Shown in pieces: positions 48,825-58,033 of a DNA stretch of 64,000 nucleotides. The stretch is from Solidesulfovibrio alcoholivorans DSM 5433 (GTDB taxonomy: Bacteria; Desulfobacterota; Desulfovibrionia; Desulfovibrionales; Desulfovibrionaceae), in the NCBI RefSeq assembly GCF_000702665.1, contig NZ_JNJA01000017.1, positions 22,051-86,050 on the forward strand, read 5' to 3'. The notes under the pieces are model-generated. The model saw nothing but the letters and a program-made list of their open reading frames with translations. It was not told where the DNA came from and made no database searches. The translations under genes and the position numbers were made by a program. Positions within the stretch are counted from its first letter, which is position 1; each line of letters begins with the position of its first letter.

Positions 48825-51380
48825 TCAGGTTAATTTATGCGTTGTCGCCGGCGCGTGCAGGACGTGCCGGTTCTGGCTGTTCCAGAGGTCGCGGTAGACC
48901 GCGCAGCGCGCAAGCAGCTCGCCGTGGGTTCCATAATCGGCCACGCGGCCCGCGTCGAGCACAAGGATGGCGTCCGCGCCGGCCAGCATGGACAGGCGGT
49001 GGCTGATGACGATGGTCGTGCGCTCCCGGCCGATGCGCGCCATGTTGTCCTGCACGATGGCTTCCGACTCCGCGTCCAGGGCGCTGGTGGCCTCGTCCAG
49101 GATCAGGACGCGCGGGTTGGTTAAAAGCGCCCGGGCGATGGCCAGCCGCTGGCGCTGGCCGCCGGAGAGATTGGAGCCGTTTTCCTCGAGTTCGGTGTCG
49201 TAGCCGCGCGGCAGGCGGCGGATGAACTCCTCGGCCCCGGACAGCCGCGCCGCCCAGACCACCTCGTCCATGGACGCGCCCGGCCGGGCCATGGCGATGT
49301 TGTCGCGCACCGTGCCGGTGAAAAGGAAGCTGTCCTGGAGCACCACCCCGATCTGCCGGCGCACGTGGGCCATGTCGCACTCGCGCATGTCGTGGCCGTC
49401 CAGACGCAGGCTGCCCTCGGTCGGGACGTAGAGCCCCTGGATGAGCCGGGCGAGCGTGGATTTGCCTGAGCCGCTGCGCCCGGCCACGCCGACCATCCTC
49501 CCGGCCGGAAAGCGCACCGTCACCCCGGACAGCGCGGCCGGGGCGTCGCCGCCCGGCGCGTAGCGGAAGGTGACGGCGTCGAAAACGATTTCTCCGGCCA
49601 GTTTCGGCCGCACGCCCTCGCCCGATCCGGCGCGCTCGGGCGGCTCGTTCATGATCGCGGCCAGCATTTTCACGGCCAGCCCCTTTTCCTGGTACTCCTG
49701 CACCAGGGAGACGATCTGCACGAGCGGCTGGGTGACGCGCCCGGCCAGCATCTGGAAGGCGATGAGCGCGCCGACCGTCAGCCCGCCGTCGAAGACGAGG
49801 TAGACGCCGATCCAGGGGATGCACAGCGTCATGACCTTTTCCAAAAATCCCACCGCCGCCGTGGCCGCGTTGCCGATGCGCCCGACGGTAAAGCGCAGGG
49901 ACACGGCCCGGGCCGCCGTGTCCTCGAAGCCGCGCCGGCGCGAAGGTTCGAGCGAGAGCGCCTTGACCGTCTCCATGCCCCGGATGGTTTCGACGAGGAA
50001 GGACTGGCGCTCGCCCTCGGCCTTGTACAGGCTGAGGAGCTTGCCACGAAGCAGCGGCACGATGACGGCGAGAAACACGCCGAGCGCGAGGCTCAGGCCC
50101 AGGACCAGACAGGTCAGCGGCACGCTGTAGAAAAAAAGGACCGGGATGAAGACGATAAGCGCCATGCCGTCGAGCAACGTGAAAAAGAGCTTGCCGCTTA
50201 AAAATTCCCGGATCTTGTCCGCCTGCTGCATGTGCTGGATGAGCACGCCCACGCGGCTTTGGCCGAAAAACCTGAGCGGCAGGGAAGTGAGCTTGGCGAA
50301 CGTGCGCCCGGCCACGCGCATGTCGATGCGCGCCGCGGCGTGCAGCACCAAAATGCCGCGCAGGTACGTGAACCCGGCCTCGAAGGCCAGGGCCACGAGC
50401 ATGCCGCAGCTTAAGACCTGCAAGGTGGAAAACCCCTTGTGGGTGAGCACCTTGTCGATGACGATCTGGAAATAGACCGGCATGGCCAGCGCCAGCACGT
50501 AGAGCATGACCGCGGCCACGGCCGCGTCGGTGAATTCCTTGCGGTGGCGCAGGATTTCCGGGACGAACCAGCGCATGCCGAAGGGCTGGTTGGCGTCGGT
50601 CAGCTTGTAGGCGCGGCGCAGCAGGATGGCCCGGCCGTCCCAGTCACGGGAAAACGCGGCCAGGGGCATGGTCTCCCGCACCGGCGGCAGGCGCACGGGA
50701 TCGACCACGTCCATCATGAGCCCGGCTGCGTCCCGGCGGCAGCCGGCCAGGATCACGACCTCGCCGTCAGCGCGCACGGCAAGCACCGGATACGCGCCGC
50801 CAAGGGCGGGCAGGTCGTCCGGGGAGAGGACGCGCGCCTCGGCCGTGAGCCCTTCCTTGGCGGCCATGGCCACGAGTTCGTCCGGCGTCGGCTCGGCGGC
50901 GTCGAAGCCGTGCGCATGGGCCAGGGATTCGTGGGAAAGGGGCAGGCCGTGGTGGCGGCCGACCATGGCCAGGGCGCGCAGGCCCGAGCGGGAAAGGCGC
51001 GGCACGGCGAGCAGCACCTCGCCGGCATGGCTGCGGGCGAAGCCCTCCTCGTCCACCTCGAAGGAGCCGGGCGTCGCGGCCAGGGGATCGGCCACGCGCA
51101 CGCGAAAGCCGTCCGCGTCCTCGCGCACGCCGAGCACCACCACGCTGTTGCCGTTGGCCAGGCGGGCGATGAGCGGGAAGCGGCCGCGTGCGGCCATCTG
51201 CCGCACGTCCAGTACGGCGGGCTCGGCGCGCAGGCCGATGGAGGCGGCCATGGCCAGGAGGGTGTCGGCATCGGGCTCGCCGCCGGAGGACAGGCCGAAA
51301 CGGTCGGCGAGCGAAGCCGGGTCGCAGGGCAGGCCGTAGGCGTCGGCCACGGCCTTTATGCAGGTTACGGCCGTGGACAT
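48825..51380 (-). CDS. Type I secretion-like ABC transporter with two C39-like domains
   Basis: 851-aa fused membrane/ATPase exporter of the HlyB/bacteriocin type. Two N-terminal domains resemble C39 peptidases in tandem: about 1-130 (AVTCIKAVADAYGLPCDPAS) and about 130-255 (LRALAMVGRHHGLPLSHESL). Neither keeps the full Cys-His-Asp triad, so both look like C39-like docking domains. A six-helix membrane domain (from about 280) follows, then the ATPase: GVAGRSGSGKSTLARL, NLSGGQRQRLAIARALL, VLILDEATSALD, TIVISHRLS. No HlyD- or TolC-type partner is adjacent. The start ATG 51380 has only a weak ribosome site. Confidence 0.88.
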   Translation of the reverse strand: MSTAVTCIKAVADAYGLPCDPASLADRFGLSSGGEPDADTLLAMAASIGLRAEPAVLDVRQMAARGRFPLIARLANGNSVVVLGVREDADGFRVRVADPLAATPGSFEVDEEGFARSHAGEVLLAVPRLSRSGLRALAMVGRHHGLPLSHESLAHAHGFDAAEPTPDELVAMAAKEGLTAEARVLSPDDLPALGGAYPVLAVRADGEVVILAGCRRDAAGLMMDVVDPVRLPPVRETMPLAAFSRDWDGRAILLRRAYKLTDANQPFGMRWFVPEILRHRKEFTDAAVAAVMLYVLALAMPVYFQIVIDKVLTHKGFSTLQVLSCGMLVALAFEAGFTYLRGILVLHAAARIDMRVAGRTFAKLTSLPLRFFGQSRVGVLIQHMQQADKIREFLSGKLFFTLLDGMALIVFIPVLFFYSVPLTCLVLGLSLALGVFLAVIVPLLRGKLLSLYKAEGERQSFLVETIRGMETVKALSLEPSRRRGFEDTAARAVSLRFTVGRIGNAATAAVGFLEKVMTLCIPWIGVYLVFDGGLTVGALIAFQMLAGRVTQPLVQIVSLVQEYQEKGLAVKMLAAIMNEPPERAGSGEGVRPKLAGEIVFDAVTFRYAPGGDAPAALSGVTVRFPAGRMVGVAGRSGSGKSTLARLIQGLYVPTEGSLRLDGHDMRECDMAHVRRQIGVVLQDSFLFTGTVRDNIAMARPGASMDEVVWAARLSGAEEFIRRLPRGYDTELEENGSNLSGGQRQRLAIARALLTNPRVLILDEATSALDAESEAIVQDNMARIGRERTTIVISHRLSMLAGADAILVLDAGRVADYGTHGELLARCAVYRDLWNSQNRHVLHAPATTHKLT

Positions 51381-51515
51381 GGCGCGCGCCCTGGTGCGAA
51401 CCGGCCCCGGCAGTCGGGGGAAATGTTCCGCGATCCCTTTGTGTTGTCCCGCAAGGCACGCTCCTCCCACAGGTTGGCTTAGGGCAAATCCCCCGACCGG
51501 GCAAGGCGGATGCCC

Positions 51516-51544
51516 TTGCCCTTTGCCCACGGTGCGCGTAGAAA
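51516..51544 (+). promoter_or_regulatory. Predicted promoter for wrbA
   Basis: TTGCCC (51516-51521), exact 17-nt spacer, TAGAAA (51539-51544), 36 nt before the start codon. Confidence 0.5.
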
Positions 51545-51580
51545 ATGAAGTGTCGCCAACTTCTACCGGAGCACGGGCTT

Positions 51581-52192
51581 ATGAATGTGCTGATCGTCTA
51601 TTATTCGCTCTACGGACACGTGGCCGCCATGGCCCAGGCCGTTGCCGAAGGCGTGCATCAGGTGCCGGGCGTGACCGCGACGCTGCGCCGCGTCCCGGAA
51701 ACGCTCACGGACGATATCCTTGAAAAAATGCAAGCGACCGAAGCGCAAAAGACCCTGTCCACGGTGCCGGTATGCACTCTGGAGGAGCTCGAGCACGCCG
51801 ACGCGATCATCTTCGGCACACCGACCCGTTTCGGCAACATGTGCGGGCAGATGCGCCAGTTCCTGGACGCCACCGGCCAGATCTGGATGCGCGGGGGCCT
51901 CGTCGGCAAGCCCGGCGGCGTGTTCTGTTCCACGGCCACCCAGCACGGCGGCCAGGAAACCACGCTCATGTCCTTCATCCAGACCCTGCTGCACCAGGGC
52001 ATGATCGTGATCGGCCTGCCGTATGCCTACGCCCCGCAGATGCGCATCGACGAGATCGTGGGCGGCAGCCCCTACGGCGCAACCACCATCGCCGGCGGCG
52101 ACGGGTCGCGCATGCCGACCGAGTCCGAGCTGGACGGCGCGCGCTATCAAGGCCGCCACATCGCCGAGATCACCAAAAAACTGGGCGGCTAG
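51581..52192 (+). CDS. wrbA: NAD(P)H:quinone oxidoreductase WrbA
   Basis: 203-aa flavodoxin-fold enzyme that reduces quinones by two electrons with FMN. Typical segments: VLIVYYSLYGHVAAMAQAVA (FMN phosphate loop), ADAIIFGTPTRFGNMCGQMR, GGLVGKPGGVFCSTATQHGG, and GGSPYGATTIAGGDGSRMPT. Family length. The start is ATG 51581; GGAG lies about 10 nt upstream. It converges with the 5'-nucleotidase gene. WrbA is commonly linked to oxidative stress protection in anaerobes (established for the family). Confidence 0.95.
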   Translation: MNVLIVYYSLYGHVAAMAQAVAEGVHQVPGVTATLRRVPETLTDDILEKMQATEAQKTLSTVPVCTLEELEHADAIIFGTPTRFGNMCGQMRQFLDATGQIWMRGGLVGKPGGVFCSTATQHGGQETTLMSFIQTLLHQGMIVIGLPYAYAPQMRIDEIVGGSPYGATTIAGGDGSRMPTESELDGARYQGRHIAEITKKLGG

Positions 52193-52219
52193 CGCCCCCT
52201 TTCGCGACACCCGGCGCAT

Positions 52220-52287
52220 CCCCCCACGGGGAGGGCCAGGAGGGGATCATCCCCTCCTGGCCGCCGGAGGCGTTTCCCTTCCAATGT
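52220..52287 (-). repeat. 3'-end palindromic repeat, copy 7
   Basis: On the minus strand, right after the 5'-nucleotidase stop: GCCTCCGGCGGCC (ending 52271), AGGAGGGGATGATCCCCTCCT hairpin, CCTCCCCGTGGGGGG. Oriented with the nucleotidase, and so opposite to the convergent wrbA. Confidence 0.85.
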
Positions 52288-53901
52288 TCACTGCACGCCA
52301 GACGCCGTGATGCGCTCGTCGAGTTCGATTTTCAGCGGCGAATGGGCCCTGATCCAGGCGGCGGCGAGGTCCGCCGTGGGATCGCCGTCTCCTTCCACGT
52401 CCCTGGCCTTTTTCCCGAACATCGCATAGCCGTCCCCGCCCCGGAACATGAAGTCCGTGAGTGCCAGGCGGTAGTCGGCCTTGGGGTCGAGCAGCGCGAA
52501 CCGGCCGTCAGCGTCGGCCACTTCCACGGCCGTGACGCGCTTGCCCACGGGCCGCGTCAGATCGTAGGCGAAGCGGATGCCCGCCACCTGCGGGAAACGG
52601 CCGCTGCCCTCGTGGAGCCCCACGGCCGAGACGCCGTGCTCGAGCACGGCGAGCAGGTCCTCGCCGGAAAGCGTCGCCACCACCAGCGTATTGGGGAAGG
52701 GAAAGGCCGTGAGCACGTCGCCGAGCGTGATCTCGCCCGGGGCGATGCCCGCGCGCACGCCGCCGCCGTTGTAGATCCCGGCCACGGCCCCGCGCGTGCG
52801 GCCGCCGGCGAGCAGGGCCTCGGCCATGAGATCGCCGCCGGCGCATTCCTCCTGGCGGCACATGGACGCGCCCACCGGCGTTTCGGCGCGTCCGATCGCC
52901 GTCTTGCGATACGCCGCCAGCGGCGCGGCAAACCGCTCCACCTCGGCCAGGGTGGCCCGGTCCTCGGGCACGGCCGCGTCCAGGGGCACGGGATTGCCAA
53001 AGGCCCTGGCCACACGGCCGGCCGCGTCGAAATCCACATGCAGCACGCCGAGGTAGCGGCCCCAGTAGCCGGCGGTGACGATGTACGCCTTGCCGCCGTC
53101 CGGGCCGTTTACCGCCAGCGGGCACGGCCCCACGGCCTCGGAGAAGCCGTTGCCGAGGAGCACGTGGCTGTGGCCGCCGACGATGACGTCGATGCCGGGC
53201 ACGGACGCGGCCAGCTTCTTGTCGCCGGAAAGGCCTGCGTGACTGAGCGCGATGATGACGTCCACGCCCTGGGCCGTAAGCGCCTCCACGGCCTTTTGCA
53301 TGGACGGCAGAAACGCCGGGAAGGAGACGTTGGGTCCGGGGCTCGAGATGCGGTCGGCCTTGGGCTGGGTCGCGCCGATGATCCCGACCTTGTGCCCGGC
53401 CACTTCCCGAACGACGTACGGCGCGACAAGTCCTTTGAGTTCCGGGGAATGTTCCACATCGACATTGGCGGCGAGCAAAGGGAACTTGAGGGACCGAATA
53501 AAATTCGCCAAAGTGCCCGGGCCGTCGTCGAACTCGTGGTTGCCGAGCGCCATGGCGTCGTAGCCCAGGCGGTTCATGAAAAAGGCGCAGACCTGGCCCT
53601 TGTATTTGGTGAAAAAGAGCGTGCCCTGGAACTGGTCCCCGGCGTCGAGCAGCAGGAAGTTGCCGCCCTTGGCGCGCTCCCGGGCCACGGCCGTGGCCAG
53701 CCGGGCCGCGCCGCCCAGGCATTTGCCGGCCGCGTCTTTTTCCTTGGAGCAAAACGCCCCGTACGCGTCGAAGGAGGCCAGATGTGCGTGGATGTCGTTG
53801 GTGTGCAGGATGGTGAGGGAAAACTCCCCGCCTGCCAGGGCCGTCCCCGCCGCGAACAACAGCAACAGGAACGCCGCCGCAACCTGTCGGAACCGGGCCA
53901 T
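52288..53901 (-). CDS. Periplasmic 5'-nucleotidase / metallophosphoesterase
   Basis: 537-aa secreted hydrolase. Signal peptide (VAAAFLLLLFAAGTALA). The metallophosphatase core motifs are all present: TILHTNDIHAHL, LLLDAGDQFQGT, MALGNHEFDDG, IIALSHAG, DVIVGGHSHVLL. The C-terminal 5'-nucleotidase domain carries NGGGVRAGIAPGEITLGDVL and the substrate-stacking loop FMFRGGDGYAMFG. It releases phosphate from nucleotides or UDP-sugars in the periplasm. The start is ATG 53901; MKGGN upstream is an alternative. Divergent from the Lrp gene. Confidence 0.94.
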   Translation of the reverse strand: MARFRQVAAAFLLLLFAAGTALAGGEFSLTILHTNDIHAHLASFDAYGAFCSKEKDAAGKCLGGAARLATAVARERAKGGNFLLLDAGDQFQGTLFFTKYKGQVCAFFMNRLGYDAMALGNHEFDDGPGTLANFIRSLKFPLLAANVDVEHSPELKGLVAPYVVREVAGHKVGIIGATQPKADRISSPGPNVSFPAFLPSMQKAVEALTAQGVDVIIALSHAGLSGDKKLAASVPGIDVIVGGHSHVLLGNGFSEAVGPCPLAVNGPDGGKAYIVTAGYWGRYLGVLHVDFDAAGRVARAFGNPVPLDAAVPEDRATLAEVERFAAPLAAYRKTAIGRAETPVGASMCRQEECAGGDLMAEALLAGGRTRGAVAGIYNGGGVRAGIAPGEITLGDVLTAFPFPNTLVVATLSGEDLLAVLEHGVSAVGLHEGSGRFPQVAGIRFAYDLTRPVGKRVTAVEVADADGRFALLDPKADYRLALTDFMFRGGDGYAMFGKKARDVEGDGDPTADLAAAWIRAHSPLKIELDERITASGVQ

Positions 53902-53955
53902 GTTTCCGCCTTTCATGTTTTTGCGCCCGCAACCGGGCAAAACCGAAGAAACCCC

Positions 53956-53985
53956 TTGACAACCACAGCCAAATCGAATTTTTAA
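53956..53985 (+). promoter_or_regulatory. Predicted promoter for the lrp-putA operon
   Basis: Consensus TTGACA (53956-53961) followed after 17-18 nt by a T-rich -10 region (TTTTTA/TTTTAA, 53979-53985), 24 nt before the start codon. Autoregulation by the Lrp protein would act here. Confidence 0.5.
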
Positions 53986-54008
53986 CTCGACATTAGGAGA
54001 TTTCAAGA

Positions 54009-54485
54009 ATGATCGACGAAATCGACCGTCGGATTCTGATGATCCTTCAGGCAAACGCCCGCACCTCCAACGCCGACATCGCACGGGCCGTATCCATGGC
54101 GCCCTCGGCCGTGCTCGAGCGCGTGCGCAAACTCGAGCGCAAGGGTGTCATCACGGGCTACGAGGCCCGCATCGACCCCTCGGCCGTGGAACTTGACCTC
54201 ACGGCCTTCACCTTCGTCAAGACCGAGGAACCCGTGGGCGCCATCGACACCGGGGAGCAGCTGGCTTCGGTGCCGGGCGTCCAGGAAGTGCACTACGTGG
54301 CCGGCTCGGCCGCCTACCTGATCAAGGTGCGCGTGCCCGACACCCGGTCCCTGGCCGAACTGCTCAAGGTCATCGGCCGCCTTTCCACCGTGCGCGACAC
54401 CAATACCACGGTGGTGCTGCAAACCGTCAAGGAAACAGGGGCCCTGCCCCTCGGCGTCACCCCAGAACCCGGAGAGGAACAATGA
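54009..54485 (+). CDS. Lrp/AsnC-family transcriptional regulator
   Basis: 158-aa regulator: N-terminal winged HTH (IDEIDRRILMILQANARTSN, AVLERVRKLERKGVITGYEA), then the RAM ligand-binding domain (GVQEVHYVAGSAAYLIKVRV). AGGAG is about 10 nt before ATG 54009. Its last codon and stop overlap the putA start (ATGA), so it is almost certainly the local proline-responsive regulator of putA, like PutR in alphaproteobacteria (inference from context). Confidence 0.94.
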   Translation: MIDEIDRRILMILQANARTSNADIARAVSMAPSAVLERVRKLERKGVITGYEARIDPSAVELDLTAFTFVKTEEPVGAIDTGEQLASVPGVQEVHYVAGSAAYLIKVRVPDTRSLAELLKVIGRLSTVRDTNTTVVLQTVKETGALPLGVTPEPGEEQ

Positions 54486-57400
54486 ATTCCCAGCTCGACG
54501 AGGCCATTCGCCAGCGCGGCAAGGCCTTTTTCGCCAGCATCCGCGGCGAATCCCCTTCCATTTTCAACAAGGGCTTCTGGACCGGCAAGGTCATGGACTG
54601 GGCCATGCAAAACGAGGCCTTCAAGGTCCAGCTGTTCCGGTTCGTGGACGTTTTGCCCTACCTGACCACCTCGGACAACCTCTCGCGCCACATCGAGGAA
54701 TACTTCACGGGCGGCGACGCCGGCGACATTCCGGCCGTGCTCAAGTGGGGCGCGGAGAAGTCCGGCATGTTCGGGGGCGTGGCCGCCAAGCTCATGGGCA
54801 AGGCCATCCGCTCCAACATCGAGGGCATGGCGCGGCAGTTCATCGTGGGCGAGCAGACCAAGGAAGCTGTCAAAAATTTAAGCAAGATCCGCAAGGACGG
54901 CTTCGCCTTCACCGTGGACCTGCTCGGCGAGGCCACGGTGTCCGAGATCGAGTCCGACGCCTACCGCGACGGCTACCTGGAGGTCCTCGACGCCATCGCA
55001 GCCGAACAGAAGTCATGGAAGCCCTTCGGCACGGGCGAGGGCGGCCTTGACTGGGGCAGCGCGCCCAAGGTCAACGCCTCCATCAAGCCCTCGGCCCTTT
55101 TCTCCCAGGCCAGACCCATGGATTTCGAGGGGTCCGTGGAGGGCATCCTCGCGCGCATGCGCCCGGTCTACCGCAAGATCATGGCCATGGGCGGCGCGCT
55201 TTGCATCGACATGGAGCAGCTCAAATACAAGGACATCACCATCGAGCTGTTCAAGCGCCTGCGCAGCGAAGCGGAATTCCGCGACTACCCCTATCTTTCC
55301 ATCGTGCTCCAGGCCTACATGCGCGAGACCGAACACGACGTGGCCGAGCTCATCAAGTGGGGCCGCGCCGAGGGTCTGCCGTTCGGCATGCGCCTGGTCA
55401 AGGGCGCGTACTGGGACTACGAAACGGTCATCGCCAAGCAGATGGGTTGGGCCGTGCCGGTCTGGACGCGCAAGCCCGAATCGGACATCGCCCACGAAAA
55501 GATCGCCCGGCTGATCCTCGAAAACAGCGACCTCGTCTACTTCCAGTGCGCCAGCCACAACATCCGCACCATCTCCAACGTGATGGAGACCGCGGCGGAA
55601 CTGGGCGTTCCCGAGAACCGCTACGAATTCCAGGCGCTTTACGGCATGGCCGAGCCCGTGCGCAAGGGCTTGCTCAAGGTCGCCGGCCGCGTGCGCCTCT
55701 ACTGCCCCTACGGCGAACTGCTCCCCGGCATGGCCTACCTCGTGCGCCGGCTGCTGGAAAATACGGCCAACGAATCATTTCTGCGCTTGAGCTTCGCCGA
55801 CGGCGAGGCCGAGGACATCCTGCTCGAAAATCCCGAGAAGACCCTGGCCCGGGAGATCGGGAAGAATCCGCCCAAGGCCCCGGCCGCGCCGGCCGTGATC
55901 GACGGCCTGACCGCGTTTCGCGACGAGCCCCTGGCCGATTTCACCGTGGCCGAACTGCGCAGGGCCTTCCCCGAGGCCATCGCCGCCGTGCGCGCCAAGG
56001 CCGGGCGCGTGCTGCCGCTTGTCATCGGCGGCAAGGCGGTCGAGACCGCGGACCGCATCCCCACGCGCAACCCGGCCGATCCGTCCGAGACCCTGGCCGT
56101 GGTCTGCCAGGCGGGCGTCGCCGAGGTGGACGCGGCCATCGACGCGGCCGAGGCGGCCTTCGCCGCCTGGCGCGACAAGACGCCCCGCGAGCGCGCCGAC
56201 GTGCTGCTTAGGGCCGCGGCCATCGCCCGGCGCGACATCGTGGCCCTTGCCGCGACGCAGGTGCTCGAGGTCGGCAAGCAGTGGGACCAGGCCTACAACG
56301 ACGTGGGCGAGGCCATCGACTTTCTGGAGTTCTACGCCCGCGAGGCCGTGCGCCTGGGCGCGCCGCGCCGCATGGGCCGCGAACCCGGCGAGAAGAACCA
56401 CCTCTTCTACGAGCCCAAGGGCGTGTGCGCGGTCATCGCGCCCTGGAACTTCCCGCTGGCCATTTCCGTGGGCATGACGTCCGCGGCCATCGTCACGGGC
56501 AACACGGTCGTGTACAAGCCCTCGGGCCTGTCCTCGCTTACCGGCTACGGCATGGCGGACATCTTCAAGGAAGCGGGCCTGCCGGACGGCGTGTTCAACT
56601 ACTGCCCGGGCCGCGGCTCGGTCATGGGCGACCATCTCGTCGCACACCCGAAAGTGAGCACCATCGCCTTCACCGGCTCCATGGAGACGGGCCTGCGCAT
56701 CCAGGAAAAGGCGGCCAAGGTGCATCCCGGCCAGGCCTACTGCAAGAAGGTCATCGCCGAGATGGGCGGCAAGAACGCCATTATCGTGGACGACGACGCG
56801 GACCTCGACGAGGCGATCCTCGGCGTCGTGTACTCGGCCTTCGGCTTCCAGGGCCAGAAGTGCTCGGCCTGCTCGCGCGTCATCGTGGTCGATTCCATCT
56901 ACGACAAGTTCATCGCGCGCCTCACCGAAGCCTGCCAGTCCCTCAAGATCGGTCCGGCCGAGGAACCGGAAAACGCCATGGGCCCGGTGGTCGACCCCTC
57001 GCAGCAGGCCAAGGTGAAGGATTACCTCGAGATAGCCCGCCAGGAAGGCCAGGTGCTCGTGGAGCGCCAGGCCACGGGCCAGGGCTGCTACGCGCCGCTC
57101 GTGGTCGTTGCCGGCATCCGGCCCGAACACCGGCTCGCCCAGGAAGAGGTCTTCGGCCCGATCCTTGCCGTCATGAAGGCCGCGAACTTCGACGAGGCCC
57201 TCGCCTGGGCCATGAGCACGCGCTTCGCGCTGACGGGCGGCGTCTACTCGCGCAGCCCGCGCCACCTGGAAAAGGCGCGCAGGGAATTCCGCGTGGGCAA
57301 CCTCTACCTCAACCGCAACTGCGTCGGGGCCATGGTCGGCCGCCAGCCCTTCGGCGGCTCCAAGATGTCGGGCGTGGGCTCGAAATCCGGCGGCCCGGAC

Positions 57401-57496
57401 TACCTGCTCCAGTTCCTCGACCCGCGCGTGGTCACGGAAAACACGATCCGCAGGGGATTTACGCCGATAGACGAGGACGACGAATGGTTTGACTAG
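54482..57496 (+). CDS. putA: Bifunctional proline dehydrogenase / glutamate semialdehyde dehydrogenase PutA
   Basis: 1004-aa enzyme that oxidises proline to glutamate: FAD proline dehydrogenase in the N-terminal half (RLVKGAYWDYETVIAKQMGW, YEFQALYGMAEPVRKGLLKV, VRLYCPYGELLPGMAYLVRR) and NAD aldehyde dehydrogenase in the C-terminal half (VIAPWNFPLAISVGMTSAAI, EMGGKNAIIVDDDADLDEAI, FGFQGQKCSACSRVIV with the catalytic Cys, QEEVFGPILAV). There is no N-terminal ribbon-helix-helix domain, so it does not regulate itself; the overlapping Lrp gene probably does. It feeds electrons into the quinone pool. Repeat copy 8 follows. Confidence 0.97.
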   Translation: MNSQLDEAIRQRGKAFFASIRGESPSIFNKGFWTGKVMDWAMQNEAFKVQLFRFVDVLPYLTTSDNLSRHIEEYFTGGDAGDIPAVLKWGAEKSGMFGGVAAKLMGKAIRSNIEGMARQFIVGEQTKEAVKNLSKIRKDGFAFTVDLLGEATVSEIESDAYRDGYLEVLDAIAAEQKSWKPFGTGEGGLDWGSAPKVNASIKPSALFSQARPMDFEGSVEGILARMRPVYRKIMAMGGALCIDMEQLKYKDITIELFKRLRSEAEFRDYPYLSIVLQAYMRETEHDVAELIKWGRAEGLPFGMRLVKGAYWDYETVIAKQMGWAVPVWTRKPESDIAHEKIARLILENSDLVYFQCASHNIRTISNVMETAAELGVPENRYEFQALYGMAEPVRKGLLKVAGRVRLYCPYGELLPGMAYLVRRLLENTANESFLRLSFADGEAEDILLENPEKTLAREIGKNPPKAPAAPAVIDGLTAFRDEPLADFTVAELRRAFPEAIAAVRAKAGRVLPLVIGGKAVETADRIPTRNPADPSETLAVVCQAGVAEVDAAIDAAEAAFAAWRDKTPRERADVLLRAAAIARRDIVALAATQVLEVGKQWDQAYNDVGEAIDFLEFYAREAVRLGAPRRMGREPGEKNHLFYEPKGVCAVIAPWNFPLAISVGMTSAAIVTGNTVVYKPSGLSSLTGYGMADIFKEAGLPDGVFNYCPGRGSVMGDHLVAHPKVSTIAFTGSMETGLRIQEKAAKVHPGQAYCKKVIAEMGGKNAIIVDDDADLDEAILGVVYSAFGFQGQKCSACSRVIVVDSIYDKFIARLTEACQSLKIGPAEEPENAMGPVVDPSQQAKVKDYLEIARQEGQVLVERQATGQGCYAPLVVVAGIRPEHRLAQEEVFGPILAVMKAANFDEALAWAMSTRFALTGGVYSRSPRHLEKARREFRVGNLYLNRNCVGAMVGRQPFGGSKMSGVGSKSGGPDYLLQFLDPRVVTENTIRRGFTPIDEDDEWFD

Positions 57497-57569
57497 GGGA
57501 GGCGAAGAAAAGACGCCTCCGGCGGCCAGGAGGGGCGACGGCCCCTCCTGGACCTCCCGAAAGGGGAGG
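57497..57569 (+). repeat. 3'-end palindromic repeat, copy 8
   Basis: Core 57515-57569: GCCTCCGGCGGCC, AGGAGGGGCGACGGCCCCTCCT hairpin, ACCTCCCGAAAGGGGAGG. Starts 18 nt after the putA stop, same orientation; one of the best matches to the consensus. Confidence 0.88.
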
Positions 57570-57713
57570 CCGCCGTTTTGCGGTTCCGCCGCCTGTCCCG
57601 CCCACCCTCGGCGCATGCCGCGCCCGACCTCCCTTTCCGGTTTGTCATTGACTTTTCCGCGCCGCCTGCCCCAATAGTCGAAAAGCGGGGCCTCTCGCCA
57701 GATGGAGCGGATC

Positions 57714-58031
57714 ATGAAAAAATTCGGCGCATTGTTGTTGTTCGCATGCATGTTGGCCGTGGCCGGCTGTTCCCGGGGACCGAGCGAGGCGCAGGTGGAG
57801 ACGGCGTACCGCGAGGCCCTGGCCCGCAACGACGTCATGGGACTGCTGCGCAACGCGGTGCAGATCGAGAAGTTCCAGCTGGACAAGATCGAGAAGCGCG
57901 AAAACGGCGTCTACGAGGCCACGGTGACCATCGTCTCCGCCGCCCACGTCGGCCCGCTCTCGGTCGGCGGGGCCAAACAGACCACGCTGCGCCTCAAGAA
58001 GGTCGGGGAGCAGTGGGTGGTGTTGCAGTAG
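57714..58031 (+). CDS. Small lipoprotein of unknown function
   Basis: 105-aa predicted lipoprotein with signal peptide KKFGALLLFACMLAVAGCSR (lipobox VAGC). The mature domain is about 85 residues with a predicted alpha helix (EAQVETAYREALARNDVMGL) and beta strands ending in LRLKKVGEQWVVLQ, resembling small periplasmic NTF2/DUF4878-like folds; no firm family call. The start is ATG 57714, with TGGAG 6 nt upstream. It converges with the EamA transporter gene with a 2-nt gap. Confidence 0.75.
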   Translation: MKKFGALLLFACMLAVAGCSRGPSEAQVETAYREALARNDVMGLLRNAVQIEKFQLDKIEKRENGVYEATVTIVSAAHVGPLSVGGAKQTTLRLKKVGEQWVVLQ

Positions 58032-58033
58032 GC

